Assembly: GCA_964412015.1 (NCBI GenBank)
Contig: CAYPMO010000010.1
Location: forward strand, 16,536-80,535
Source: SZUA-318 sp964412015
GTDB lineage: Bacteria; Gemmatimonadota; Gemmatimonadetes; Longimicrobiales; Gaopeijiaceae
Direction of reading: 5' to 3'
DNA: 64,000 nt
In this document: positions 42,012 through 53,079 of the stretch, in pieces
Position numbering within the stretch: the first letter of the stretch is position 1
How the letters are laid out: every line of letters begins with the position of its first letter
The notes under the pieces: model-generated
Told to the model about the DNA's origin: nothing
The model's input: the letters and a program-made list of their open reading frames with translations, nothing else
Databases searched by the model: none
Program-made: the position numbers and the translations under genes

Positions 42012-42713
42012 ATGCGAGCGATTCGACCCCTCACCGTACTCGTCCTGCTGGTGCTACCTGCGTGCGGAGGAGGCGAGCCGCCGGACGCTTCGGCCGCGGA
42101 GCAGCCGAGCGACGCCGCACCGGCGCAGGCCACGGACGCTGCGGCTGCCAGGCCCACGGAAGGCTCCTCCGAGGCCTCCGCTCCGGCGCCCGTCGTCCCC
42201 GTCGGTACCTCGCTGACGTTCATTGTGGGCGAGAAGATCTCGACCTCCGACCACGAGGCGGGCCACACGTTCACGTCCATCCTCGAGGGTGACGCGATGG
42301 GCGTGGACGGCGCTACCGCGCTGCCTGCCGGCACGATCGGCCGCTGGATCGTCACCGAGTCCACGGACGACGACGGACAGGGCGCGGCCGTGCTCGCGAT
42401 GAGGCTCGAGGCGATCGACGTGGGGGGCGCGTGGTATCCGGTCACCGCGACGGTGACCGAGGCTCAGCTCTCCACGGATCAGAAGGACTCCAACACCGAG
42501 ACCGCTGCGAAGATCGGCATCGGCGCGGCGGCCGGGGCGATCGCCGGGAAGGTGCTCGGCGGCAGTACGGGCGCCACGCTCAAGGGTGCGGGCGTGGGGG
42601 CCGCCATGGGCACCGTGGTCGCGCTCTCGACGCGGGGCGGCTCCGCCACGCTCGAGAAGGATGCGCGGATCACGGTGACGCTCGACGAGCCTCTTACGCT
42701 GTCGCCTCGCTGA
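42012..42713 (+). CDS. Lipoprotein with glycine-zipper segment
   Basis: 233 residues. The lipobox 'VLVLLVLPACGGG' puts the lipidated Cys at residue 18, followed by an Ala/Pro/Ser-rich linker to residue 62. Residues 160-200 ('IGIGAAAGAIAGKVLGGSTG') are a glycine zipper like those in membrane-inserting or Rcs-type lipoproteins. The C-terminus is beta-like. The ATG follows GGGAGGT. No known family could be named. Confidence 0.8.
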   Translation: MRAIRPLTVLVLLVLPACGGGEPPDASAAEQPSDAAPAQATDAAAARPTEGSSEASAPAPVVPVGTSLTFIVGEKISTSDHEAGHTFTSILEGDAMGVDGATALPAGTIGRWIVTESTDDDGQGAAVLAMRLEAIDVGGAWYPVTATVTEAQLSTDQKDSNTETAAKIGIGAAAGAIAGKVLGGSTGATLKGAGVGAAMGTVVALSTRGGSATLEKDARITVTLDEPLTLSPR

Positions 42714-42802
42714 CGTCGGGGGCGTTCGGCTCCCGCGGCGACTCGGCATGGATGTTGCGGGCTTCGGAGAGGCCCGCCCAATCCCAGCCGAGGAGGTTCC
42801 GC

Positions 42803-43363
42803 ATGTGGAAGAAGGACGAGATCCCCGCGCCCGCCCCGCCCCCGACCCACGAGCCGCGCCCGGTCACGGAACACGCCGCCCCGAAAGGCTCGGACGAGTC
42901 GGCCACGATCGGACGCTCAATCACGATCAAGGGCGAGGTGACCGGAGATGAGGATCTCCTGATCCAGGGGCACGTGGACGGCTCCGTGCAACTCCGCCAG
43001 CACGCGGTGCGCGTGGGCTCGGAAGGCAAGGTGAAGGCCAGCATCGTGGCCCGGCTGGTCACCGTGGAGGGAAGGGTCGAGGGGGACATCACCGCCGAGG
43101 AGCAGATCGCGCTCCGTAATTCCGCGTGGGTGGAGGGCGACCTCACCGCGCCGCGCGTCGTGCTCGAGGACGGGGCGCGGTTCCGCGGAGGCGTGGACAT
43201 GGGGGATCCCGGTGACCAGGCGTCGAGGAGGAGCGGCAACCCCGCCGCGGCGCCGGTCCAGAAGGGCGTCGACAGTGTGCGGCCGCCCGACGCTGTGAAG
43301 GCGCTCGGATTGGGCGAATCGGCCGGGGAGAAAGGCAAGGGTGCGCCCCGCGTCACCGGCTGA
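42803..43363 (+). CDS. Bactofilin (polymer-forming cytoskeletal protein)
   Basis: 186 residues. The right-handed beta-helix core is residues 36-130: 'ATIGRSITIKGEVTGDEDLL', 'VDGSVQLRQHAVRVGSEGKV', 'TVEGRVEGDITAEEQIAL'. Disordered Pro- and Gly-rich ends flank it. Bactofilins polymerise without nucleotide on the inner membrane and act in shape or appendage positioning. The AGGAGG site is 6 bases before the ATG. The end overlaps the next gene by 23 bases. Confidence 0.93.
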   Translation: MWKKDEIPAPAPPPTHEPRPVTEHAAPKGSDESATIGRSITIKGEVTGDEDLLIQGHVDGSVQLRQHAVRVGSEGKVKASIVARLVTVEGRVEGDITAEEQIALRNSAWVEGDLTAPRVVLEDGARFRGGVDMGDPGDQASRRSGNPAAAPVQKGVDSVRPPDAVKALGLGESAGEKGKGAPRVTG

Positions 43364-43910
43364 CCCGGCGCCGCGGGAGCGGACGACACGCGGGGTCGCC
43401 ACCCTGTTCGAGGAGAGCAGAGAGGACGGGAGCCACGCCGTGCTCGACCTGGGTCCGGCGTCGGAGTCGAGCCTCGCCGTGTACGGCCGCTACGCCCGCC
43501 GTATCCGCTTCGTGGACCTCCTCTCCGCCGCGGCGTCCCAGGGGTGGACGGCCGCGCTCGCGGCGCTCCCGGAGCAGCCCGAACACCCCTACGACCTGCT
43601 GCTCGCCTGGGACGTCCTCGACCGGGTGCCTCCCGAGGCGCGGCCGCTCATCGTGGCGCGGCTGACCGAGGTGAGCGGGGAGCGGGCGCGCCTCCACCTG
43701 GTCGTGGACGCGAGCGGACGGCGCGTGGTGACCCCCCTCCGGTTCTCCCTGGTGGATGTGGGCGTGCTGCGCTGTGTGCCCGCCGGTCCGCCACGCCCGA
43801 GCTGGCCCCCGTTCCTGCCGGCCGAGGTGGGCCGGCTCCTCCGACCGTTCCACGTCATGCACGGGTTCACCACGGTCGGGGGGCTGAGGGAGTACGTGGC
43901 GGCTCGCTGA
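43341..43910 (+). CDS. Class I methyltransferase-like protein
   Basis: 189 residues from a GTG. 'AVLDLGPASESSLAVYGRYA' has the shape of a SAM-binding motif I and 'YDLLLAWDVLDRVPPEARPL' that of motif IV with following helix, so the fold is probably Rossmann methyltransferase. The glycine motif is incomplete (LGPASES), and catalytic activity is doubtful. It overlaps the bactofilin gene by 23 bases, so a shared role at the membrane or cell envelope is possible. Confidence 0.6.
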   Translation: MRPASPADPAPRERTTRGVATLFEESREDGSHAVLDLGPASESSLAVYGRYARRIRFVDLLSAAASQGWTAALAALPEQPEHPYDLLLAWDVLDRVPPEARPLIVARLTEVSGERARLHLVVDASGRRVVTPLRFSLVDVGVLRCVPAGPPRPSWPPFLPAEVGRLLRPFHVMHGFTTVGGLREYVAAR

Positions 43911-44020
43911 CGACGGTTCTCCTTGCCGCCTCCGCTCGGGCGGATGCCACGGCTTGCACCCCGCCCGGCCCTCACCTACCGTGCCTTGTTGTGTCCCCGA
44001 GCAACAAGGAGCGGCGAGCG

Positions 44021-46783
<2,763 letters not shown>

Positions 46784-46812
46784 CCCCGAGGACGTCCCGC
46801 AAGGAGGATCCC

Positions 46813-47400
46813 GTGAGGCGTATCGTCATTGCGCTCCTGAGCATGGTGCTCCTCGGCGCGGCCGGCTGCGCCACGCTCCAGCAGATCGCGGCGCTCCGAG
46901 ACGTGGACTTCAGCGTCGATCGACTGACGGACGTACGGCTCGCCGGCATCGACCTCGCCCGGACGCGCTCATACTCGGACCTGGGCCTGGTGGACGCGGG
47001 GCGTCTCGCGTTGGCGGTCTCTCAGGGCACGCTCCCGATGGAATTCCAACTCCATCTCACGGCCGAGAATCCGGCGGACAACTCGGTGGATGCCAGGCTC
47101 GTGCGCATGGACTGGACGCTGCTGCTCCAGGACCGCGAGACGCTCTCGGGCGTGTTCGCGAACGAGATGCTGCTGGCCCGAGGCCAGCCCACGGACGTCC
47201 CGATCACGATCAGCCTCGATCTGCTCGATTTCTTCCAGGGCAGCGCGCGCGACCTGATGAACCTCGCCCTGTCGCTGTCCGGACAGGGGGGCGCGCCCAC
47301 GGAGGTCACCCTGCGCGCGACGCCCACGATCGAGACGGCGCTCGGGCCCATCCGCTATCCCCGGCCGATCACCATCGTGAGCAAGAGCGTGGGGGAGTGA
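46813..47400 (+). CDS. LEA2-like lipoprotein
   Basis: 195 residues from a GTG behind AAGGAGGAT. The lipobox 'MVLLGAAGCATL' places the lipidated Cys near residue 19. 'DLGLVDAGRLALAVSQGTLP' then 'MEFQLHLTAENPADNSVDAR' resembles the WHy/LEA type 2 beta domain. Likely an envelope or stress protein; function unknown. Same strand as the large M14 gene. Confidence 0.75.
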   Translation: MRRIVIALLSMVLLGAAGCATLQQIAALRDVDFSVDRLTDVRLAGIDLARTRSYSDLGLVDAGRLALAVSQGTLPMEFQLHLTAENPADNSVDARLVRMDWTLLLQDRETLSGVFANEMLLARGQPTDVPITISLDLLDFFQGSARDLMNLALSLSGQGGAPTEVTLRATPTIETALGPIRYPRPITIVSKSVGE

Positions 47401-47466
47401 GGCCCGGCTCCGGGCACGGTATCTTGAAGCGTTGTCCGTCCCCCGCGCCTTCCTCCCGACCATGCC

Positions 47467-48399
47467 ATGGCCGTCCTCCTCGACGTCGTCGCGCCGGTCT
47501 TCGGCCTGGCAGCGCTGGGCTTCGCGGCCGGGCGGCTGCGCCTGCTCGGCGAGGCGGGCATCAAGGGGCTCGTGGATTTCGTGTTCAACTTCGCGATCCC
47601 GGTCCTGCTCCTCCGGAGCACGGCGCGGCTGGAGCTGCCCGAGGACATCCCGTGGTCGTTCCTGGTGGCGTTCTACGCCGGGGCGTTCACCATGTGGGCG
47701 CTGGGCATGGCGTCCGCGCGGTGGCTCTTCCGCCGCAGGCCCGATGAGAGCGCGATCTTCGGAATGGCCGGGGGCTATTCGAACACGGTGCTGATGGGCA
47801 TCCCCATCATCCTGACAGCCTTCGGGCCGGAAGCCACGCTCCCGCTCTTCCTCATTATCGCGACCCACTCGACGCTGCTGCTGCCGCTCACGTTGGTGGC
47901 CCTGCACTGGAGCCGCGGAGGGGACGCGTCGTTCCGTGCGCAGGGTTGGGAGGTCGCGAGGGCCGTTGCGCTCAACCCGATCGTGCTGGGGCTCGCGGCC
48001 GGGCTCGGGATGAACCTCCTGGAGCTTGCGTTCCCCTCGCCCGTGGACCGGACGTTCGAGCTGCTCGGCTCGGCGGCGGTGCCCTGTGCCCTGTTCGCGA
48101 TGGGAGGGGCGATCGCGAGCTATCCACTGGGTGGCGACATGCGGCCGGCAGTGCTCCTCTCCGCGCTCAAGCTGTGCGGCCATCCCCTTCTCGTGTGGAT
48201 CGTCGGCACCCTCCTCGGCATCGAGGGGCTCTGGCTGTCCGTGGCGGTCGTGATGGCCTCCATGCCGACCGGTGTGAACGTCTACCTGTTCGGCGCCAAG
48301 TACGGTGCCGCCTCGGAGGTGGCGGCCCGCACGGTGCTGTTGGCCTCCACGCTGTCCGTCGTCACGATCTCGACCCTCCTTGTGGTGGTGGCCGGATAA
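47467..48399 (+). CDS. AEC-family transporter
   Basis: 310 residues with about 10 transmembrane helices. The auxin-efflux-carrier pattern is visible in two inverted halves: 'KGLVDFVFNFAIPVLLLRST' and 'ESAIFGMAGGYSNTVLMGIP', then 'AVPCALFAMGGAIASYPLGG' and 'VVMASMPTGVNVYLFGAKYG'. Bacterial members export or exchange organic acids such as malate or malonate. Substrate not predictable here. Confidence 0.9.
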   Translation: MAVLLDVVAPVFGLAALGFAAGRLRLLGEAGIKGLVDFVFNFAIPVLLLRSTARLELPEDIPWSFLVAFYAGAFTMWALGMASARWLFRRRPDESAIFGMAGGYSNTVLMGIPIILTAFGPEATLPLFLIIATHSTLLLPLTLVALHWSRGGDASFRAQGWEVARAVALNPIVLGLAAGLGMNLLELAFPSPVDRTFELLGSAAVPCALFAMGGAIASYPLGGDMRPAVLLSALKLCGHPLLVWIVGTLLGIEGLWLSVAVVMASMPTGVNVYLFGAKYGAASEVAARTVLLASTLSVVTISTLLVVVAG

Positions 48400-48485
48400 G
48401 CCTCCGAGCCGCGCTTGACCGCGGACGTCCATCCGGACCACTCTCCTCGCCGTGTCTCGCGCTTCCGGGCCTCAGGAGGTGGTGC

Positions 48486-49622
48486 ATGCGCACGCGGTCC
48501 CTGTTTGCATCCGTTCTGTTCGTTGCGATCCCGTCGGTCGCGGTTGCCCAATCCACGAGCCCGCCCGCTCCGTGGGACGATGCACTGGCTCGCTTCGCCT
48601 CCGAGCTGGGCCGGCAGGTCGAGGAAGACGGGGTGGGCGGTGTCGTGGCGGGTGTGGCTGTGGACGGCGACTTGGTCTGGGCCCGGGGCTTCGGCTGGGC
48701 GGACCGGGATCGCCGAACGCCCATGGGCACGTCGGCCCTCTCCCGCGTCGGCTCGATCTCCAAGTCGGTGACCGCGGTGCTCCTGATGCACCTCGTCGAC
48801 GGCGGCGTCGTATCCCTGGACGATCCCGTGGAGCGGTACCTCCCGGAGGTCCGGGGGCTGGTGGATCCGAAGCCCGGCGCTCCGCCGATCACCCTCCGTC
48901 AACTCGCCAGCCACACCGCGGGGCTCACGCGGGAGCCGCGGCTCGAGGGCGCCGCGTCGGGTCCGATCGGGCAATGGGAGGAGAAGGTGCTCGCATCCGT
49001 CCGGGCCACGGGCTTCGAGCACGCGCCCGGGGAGCGGTACCTATACTCCAACATCGGTTTCGGGATCCTGGGCCTCACGCTCTCGCGGGCTGCGGGACGC
49101 CCGTTCATGGAGCTCGTGGAGGAGGAGATCTTCCGGCCGTTGGGGATGACCGGGTCCACGTTCGTGGTGGGCGACGAGTTGGCCCCACGGCTGGCGCCAG
49201 GGTACCAGAACGGGAGGGACGGGACCATCGACGCCGCGACGCCCGCCCGGGAGCACGCCGGACGCGGGTACAAGGTGCCGAACGGGGGCGTGTACTCGAC
49301 GGTCGCGGACCTGGCACGTCTGGCGGGAGCGGTGAGCGGCACGCCGGGATTGAGGATCCTGTCCGAGGCTTCCCGCCGGGAGATGATCGGGGTCCAGACG
49401 CCCGAGGATCCGCGCCGTGGCTACGGAATCGGCTTTTCGGTGGAGGTCGGCGAGGACGGACGGCGCGTCGTCTCCCACGGCGGCTCCGTGTCGGGATATA
49501 CCGCCCACCTGGCCTTCGATCCCGACACGCGCGTGGCCGTGGTCCTCCTGCGCAACTACGGCAGGGGTGCCACGAACCTCGGTGCGGCCGCCGCGGGACT
49601 GGTGCGCGAGCTCGTCCGATAG
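48486..49622 (+). CDS. Secreted serine hydrolase, class C beta-lactamase family
   Basis: 378 residues. The signal peptide ends VAVAQ near residue 22. The active-site SxxK is Ser90-Ile-Ser-Lys93, the second motif YSN is near residue 183 ('ERYLYSNIGFG'), and the third is 'VVSHGGSVSGY' (HGG in place of KTG). The HGG variant is usual in esterase/D-aminopeptidase-like members, so resistance to beta-lactams should not be assumed. AGGAGGT precedes the ATG. It converges on the aminotransferase gene. Confidence 0.9.
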   Translation: MRTRSLFASVLFVAIPSVAVAQSTSPPAPWDDALARFASELGRQVEEDGVGGVVAGVAVDGDLVWARGFGWADRDRRTPMGTSALSRVGSISKSVTAVLLMHLVDGGVVSLDDPVERYLPEVRGLVDPKPGAPPITLRQLASHTAGLTREPRLEGAASGPIGQWEEKVLASVRATGFEHAPGERYLYSNIGFGILGLTLSRAAGRPFMELVEEEIFRPLGMTGSTFVVGDELAPRLAPGYQNGRDGTIDAATPAREHAGRGYKVPNGGVYSTVADLARLAGAVSGTPGLRILSEASRREMIGVQTPEDPRRGYGIGFSVEVGEDGRRVVSHGGSVSGYTAHLAFDPDTRVAVVLLRNYGRGATNLGAAAAGLVRELVR

Positions 49623-49644
49623 GGGCCGTGCCCCCGAAAGCTCG

Positions 49645-50925
49645 CTATGCGGACGCGCCCGCGAGGTCCGCCGTCACGCGGAGGAAGTGCTCGATCTCCT
49701 GCGGGGAGTTGTAGTGGCTTCCCGAGAGCCGGATGAAGCTGTCGATGCCGAGCTGCTTCAGCATCGCGGCGAAGAACGGGTCCTGCCCCGGCGCGTGGAG
49801 CCTGAGCTGATTCGCACGGTAGCGCGCGCATCCTTCGGTGGCCTCGATCCCCGCCAGGTTGAAGCCCACCAGCAGCGACTGGCGCGTCAGGTCGTCTCCC
49901 ATGCCGTACATGGTCACGTGCTCCATCGCACGCAACCCGGCGACGTCGCCGTTGCCCTGGAGGAGGAGGTCGAGCAGCCCCGTCATGTGCGCCTTGATGG
50001 CCGTCATCGCGGCCACGACACGCGCACGGCGGTCGTCCGAGTCGGTGAACCTGCTGCCGAGCCAGCACAGATAGTCCACCACGGCGCTCCATGCCGCGTA
50101 GGACTGGTGCTCGACGCCGCCCAGGTCCCAACTCGTCGCGGGCTTGAACGTGTACTTCCAGTGCGGGAGCGTCGCGAGGCGCTCGGTGGCATGCGCGTAT
50201 CCGCACCCCTTCACCCCGTAGTTCTTGTAGGGCGCGATGACGTACGCGTCGGCGGCGATCTCCTCCACGTCGATCGGGCCTGAGGGAGAGTACTGCACGC
50301 CGTCCACCATGATGAAGAGATCCGGCTTGATCCTGCGTGCCTCTCGCACGATGGTCGCGACGTCATAGATCTCGCCGGTGACGTTCGACGTGTGCGTGAC
50401 CGCGAGGAAGCACGTGTCCTTGTCGATCCGCTCGTAGATGGCGTCCAGGGGCACCGAGCCCGTCGTGCGCTCGGGTGGGGCGACGCGCTCCTCCTTGCCG
50501 TACTTGGTGGAGAACTGCGTGATCGCGCTGCGGACCGACGCGTGGTCGAGGCCTGTGGTGACGACGTTCTTCCCGGGGATGGACGCGAGCACGGCGTCCG
50601 TGATGCGGTAGATGACGTGGCTGCTGCTCCAGCCGGGAATGATGTGCCCGGACTTCGCGCCGAAGAACAGCATCAGGTCGGCGACGCCCTGCGCGGTGAC
50701 GTCCATGGCGTGCCGTGAGCCGGGGTTGGCGCGTCCCTGCTGGTCGGGGAGGCACGTCTCCATGCCCATGGCCTCGATGACGCCCTTCGGCCGGCACGAT
50801 CCCGAGGCGGCCTCGAAGAACGTGCGCCGGCCGGAGTACGGATCCCAGTCCACGTAGAGGAACCGGTTGCGGACCTCCTCCATCAGCGCGGGAGGGAAGA
50901 TGCCCTCCGCGTAGGCGTTGCTCAC
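49645..50925 (-). CDS. Class V aminotransferase (cysteine desulfurase-like fold)
   Basis: 426 residues from a GTG behind CAGGAG. The PLP lysine is in 'VIAPYKNYGVKGCGYAHAT'; 'VDGVQYSPSGPIDVEEI' holds the PLP-binding Asp, and 'FIRLSGSHYNSPQEIEHFL' is the C-terminal family motif. In cysteine desulfurases a catalytic Cys lies some 20 residues before that motif; here that region reads 'RLHAPGQDPFFAAML' and has no Cys. It is therefore more likely an epimerase, lyase or transaminase of the family. It follows the deformylase after 150 bases and has its own promoter. Confidence 0.85.
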   Translation of the reverse strand: MSNAYAEGIFPPALMEEVRNRFLYVDWDPYSGRRTFFEAASGSCRPKGVIEAMGMETCLPDQQGRANPGSRHAMDVTAQGVADLMLFFGAKSGHIIPGWSSSHVIYRITDAVLASIPGKNVVTTGLDHASVRSAITQFSTKYGKEERVAPPERTTGSVPLDAIYERIDKDTCFLAVTHTSNVTGEIYDVATIVREARRIKPDLFIMVDGVQYSPSGPIDVEEIAADAYVIAPYKNYGVKGCGYAHATERLATLPHWKYTFKPATSWDLGGVEHQSYAAWSAVVDYLCWLGSRFTDSDDRRARVVAAMTAIKAHMTGLLDLLLQGNGDVAGLRAMEHVTMYGMGDDLTRQSLLVGFNLAGIEATEGCARYRANQLRLHAPGQDPFFAAMLKQLGIDSFIRLSGSHYNSPQEIEHFLRVTADLAGASA

Positions 50926-50970
50926 GGGTGTCTCCTGTCGGGGCCGATGCAAGATGCACGGTCGGTACGG

Positions 50971-50998
50971 ACAGTACGGCGAGGTGGTGCCGTGTCAA
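50971..50998 (-). promoter_or_regulatory. Sigma70-type promoter for the class V aminotransferase
   Basis: On the minus strand a perfect -35 TTGACA (50998-50993) and a -10 TACTGT (50976-50971) are separated by 16 bases. The start would be near 50964, with a leader of about 40 bases. It separates this gene from the Thi4/deformylase operon. Confidence 0.55.
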
Positions 50999-51048
50999 CG
51001 GTGTTCCGTGCCGAGGAGGGAGACTGGCGTTGGCCTGCTGTCGCCGGA

Positions 51049-51062
51049 GGCGTCGCGACGCC
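51049..51062. other. 14-base perfect palindrome after the deformylase gene
   Basis: GGCGTCGCGACGCC lies 13 bases downstream of the deformylase stop. No T-run follows on the minus strand, so it may be a weak or Rho-assisted end signal of the operon. Confidence 0.35.
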
Positions 51063-51075
51063 GCGGCACGTCCGC

Positions 51076-51606
51076 TCATCCCGTGAGCTTGTGGTACCGG
51101 CGCAGCAGCATCGTACGGGACAGGGCCGAGAGATGATCGATGTAGAGCCTGCCGTTCAGGTGATCGATCTCGTGCTGGAAGCACCGGGCCAGCTCGCCCT
51201 CGGCCTCCAGTCGCAGGGGGCGGCCCCGCTCGTCCAGGGCCTCCACGATCACACGCGCCGGACGCGGCACGACGGCCCTCATGCCCGGGATGCTGAGACA
51301 TCCCTCCACGCCTCGCGCGGTTAGGCTGCTCGCTTCGATCACCGAGGGATTGATGAGTGTGTAGCGCGTTCGACCCTGAGGGGGCACGTCCGCCACCGCG
51401 ATCCTGCGCGAGATCCCCGCCTGGGGCGCAGCGAGGCCCTGACCGCCCCACGCGTACATCGCCTCGAACATGCGGCGCGCGAGATCGCGGACTTCATCGT
51501 CCACCGCCTCCACGTCCGCGGCACGCTCCCGGAGTACCGGATCTCCCAGGTAGACGAGGTTCAAACCGGCAGTCTTCGCTCCGTGCCGCCGATCCACCAT
51601 CGTCAT
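51076..51606 (-). CDS. def: Peptide deformylase
   Basis: 176 residues with all three metal motifs: 'GGQGLAAPQAG' (I), 'EGCLSIPG' (II, metal Cys) and 'CFQHEIDHLNG' (III, HExxH-type). It removes the N-formyl group from new proteins. The first ATG (51606) overlaps the radical SAM stop as ATGA, which fixes its place as last gene of the Thi4 operon. Gemmatimonadota normally keep a housekeeping def beside fmt, so this may be a second, specialised copy; that cannot be judged from the window. Confidence 0.93.
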   Translation of the reverse strand: MTMVDRRHGAKTAGLNLVYLGDPVLRERAADVEAVDDEVRDLARRMFEAMYAWGGQGLAAPQAGISRRIAVADVPPQGRTRYTLINPSVIEASSLTARGVEGCLSIPGMRAVVPRPARVIVEALDERGRPLRLEAEGELARCFQHEIDHLNGRLYIDHLSALSRTMLLRRYHKLTG

Positions 51607-52373
51607 CGACCTCGTGGGGGCTCTTCGCGACCGGGCATGCATTCCTCCGGGCTCGTCAGGAACTCCACGCGGGGCAGCCGCTCGCGGAAGACCTCGTGGG
51701 CTTCGTCGAACGCGTGCGCCGAAGGTGCCTTCGCGCCGGCAGCCGGCTGAAGCCGTGTCGGCACGGTCAGGTAGGCTCTGCCCGGGGCGATCCCCTCGAG
51801 GAAATCCACGAGACGCCCGACCGCGTCCGTGTCGTCGTTGATCCCATCCACCAGCGTCGTTTCGGTCCACACCTCACCCGGGAAGCTCCGGACGAACGCC
51901 TCGATTCCCCGGAGGATGGCGGGAAGTCGGAGCTGTCGAGCCGGGCGATTGATGCGACGCCACGTCTGGTGATCGACGGTGTCCGCCTTCACCAGGACCA
52001 CGTCCGCCTCGGCCAGGTCCGAGCGGACCTCCGGCCGCCACAGCAGCGACCCGTTCGTGATGACCCCGACCGGGATTCCCAGCGATTTGAGGGTCCGGAT
52101 CTCCGGTCGTAGGAGCAGATCCAGCGTCGGCTCGCCGTGCGGAACGAAGACGAGATGCTCGACGGCCTGCTCGTTGGCACGGCATGCCGCGAGCTTGTCC
52201 TCGACCGCGTGCATCAACCGTTCCACGGGCATGAACGGGCGGCGCCGGATTCGCAGGCTCGGTGGTCGGCTGCGGCAATAGACGCAGGAATAGCTGCAGC
52301 TCTGCGGCGGGATGGTGTTGACCGTGAGACTGCGACCGAATCGCCTGGACAGTACCGGGCCGAACGCCAGCAT
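51603..52373 (-). CDS. Radical SAM protein, COG0731 type (short copy)
   Basis: 256 residues. The family opening 'MLAFGPVLSRRFGRSLTVN' is followed by Cys26, Cys30 and Cys33 (CSYSCVYC), which bind the radical SAM [4Fe-4S] cluster. 'FVPHGEPTLDLLL' is the GGE-like SAM-binding loop and 'IPVGVITNGSLL' a core strand. COG0731 is distantly related to the wyosine enzyme TYW1, but bacterial members without the flavodoxin part have unknown substrates. It ends without the extra domain of its paralogue. It starts 9 bases after Thi4 and overlaps the deformylase start. Confidence 0.9.
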   Translation of the reverse strand: MLAFGPVLSRRFGRSLTVNTIPPQSCSYSCVYCRSRPPSLRIRRRPFMPVERLMHAVEDKLAACRANEQAVEHLVFVPHGEPTLDLLLRPEIRTLKSLGIPVGVITNGSLLWRPEVRSDLAEADVVLVKADTVDHQTWRRINRPARQLRLPAILRGIEAFVRSFPGEVWTETTLVDGINDDTDAVGRLVDFLEGIAPGRAYLTVPTRLQPAAGAKAPSAHAFDEAHEVFRERLPRVEFLTSPEECMPGREEPPRGR

Positions 52374-52382
52374 GACCGCCGC

Positions 52383-52892
52383 CTACCCGGCCACGAGTGC
52401 CCTGTCGATCAGGTCCGCCGCCCGTCGTCCTGAGAGCAGCATGCCGCCGAAGATCGGCCCCATGCGAGGGCCGCCCTGCGACACCTGGACGCACATCCCG
52501 GAGATCCAGAGCCCGGGGTACACCTCGGCGACGCCCGCGACCACGGACTCTTCGCCGGCCACNNNNNNNNNNNNNNNNNNNNNNNNNNNNNNNNNNNNNN
52601 NNNNNNNNNNNNNNNNNNNNNNNNNNNNNNNNNNNNNNNNNNNNNNNNNNNNNNNNNNNNNNATGACCACTTCGTTCATGGCCATGGCTCCACCCCAGAT
52701 CCCGCCCCCGGGGGACAGCCGCTTCTCCAGGAGCGTCACCTTCCGTCCTTTGAGGGCCAGATCGAGCGCTGCCCGGAGGCCCGAAGGCCCGGCTCCCACG
52801 ATCAGGACGTCGCTCACCAGGGATCTCACGAACTTCTCGTGGTAGGCATCGAGGATGGCGCGGGTGATTCGGGTCTCATACGAAGCCGGCAT
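52383..52892 (-). CDS. thi4: Thi4-type thiazole synthase, interrupted by an assembly gap
   Basis: The N-terminal part has the FAD/NAD-binding motif 'SDVLIVGAGPSGLRAALDLA' (residues 27-46) and 'LSPGGGIWGGAMAMNEVV'; the C-terminal part has 'GVAEVYPGLWISGMCV' and 'GPRMGPIFGGMLLSGRRAAD'. This is the Thi4 family, which builds the thiamine thiazole from NAD and glycine with iron, taking sulfur from its own Cys (yeast) or from sulfide (many anaerobes). The family length is about 260 residues, but only 135 are present around 100 N at 52563-52662; roughly 370 bases are therefore hidden, and the intact frame across the N is chance. The residue that decides the sulfur source is in the gap. AGGAGGA precedes the ATG. 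Confidence 0.88.
   Translation of the reverse strand: MPASYETRITRAILDAYHEKFVRSLVSDVLIVGAGPSGLRAALDLALKGRKVTLLEKRLSPGGGIWGGAMAMNEVVXXXXXXXXXXXXXXXXXXXXXXXXXXXXXXXXXXVAGEESVVAGVAEVYPGLWISGMCVQVSQGGPRMGPIFGGMLLSGRRAADLIDRALVAG
52563..52662. other. Assembly gap (100 N)
   Basis: Exactly 100 N, the convention for a scaffold gap of unknown size. It removes the middle of the Thi4 gene. Confidence 0.98.
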
Positions 52893-53079
52893 GGGTCCTC
52901 CTGTGCGCGTCCGTGGTGGCTGTCCGTCCTCGAAGGATCTTCGACTCGCCTGTGTCGGTCTCGATACGCTCGACCGCCGCGAAGTGGCGGTGCACGTAGA
53001 ACAGGATACGGATCAGGAGCCTGCTGGGCACCTCGTGATCCATCATGAGGAACCGACCGCCGGCCCTCCGGAATCTCAT
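52876..53079 (-). CDS. Small 67-residue protein between the CooC-like ATPase and Thi4
   Basis: The ATG overlaps the stop of the CooC-like gene as ATGA (53079-53076), and the end overlaps the Thi4 start by 17 bases, so the spacing is that of a coupled operon gene. The sequence is basic, with a central amphipathic stretch 'SRLLIRILFYVHRHFAAVER', and matches no family I know. The alternative is a 183-base spacer. Confidence 0.4.
   Translation of the reverse strand: MRFRRAGGRFLMMDHEVPSRLLIRILFYVHRHFAAVERIETDTGESKILRGRTATTDAHRRTHAGFV

Noticed and set aside
48486..49622. Beta-lactam resistance gene
   Set aside because: The third motif is HGG rather than KTG and the context is peptidases; family membership alone does not support resistance.
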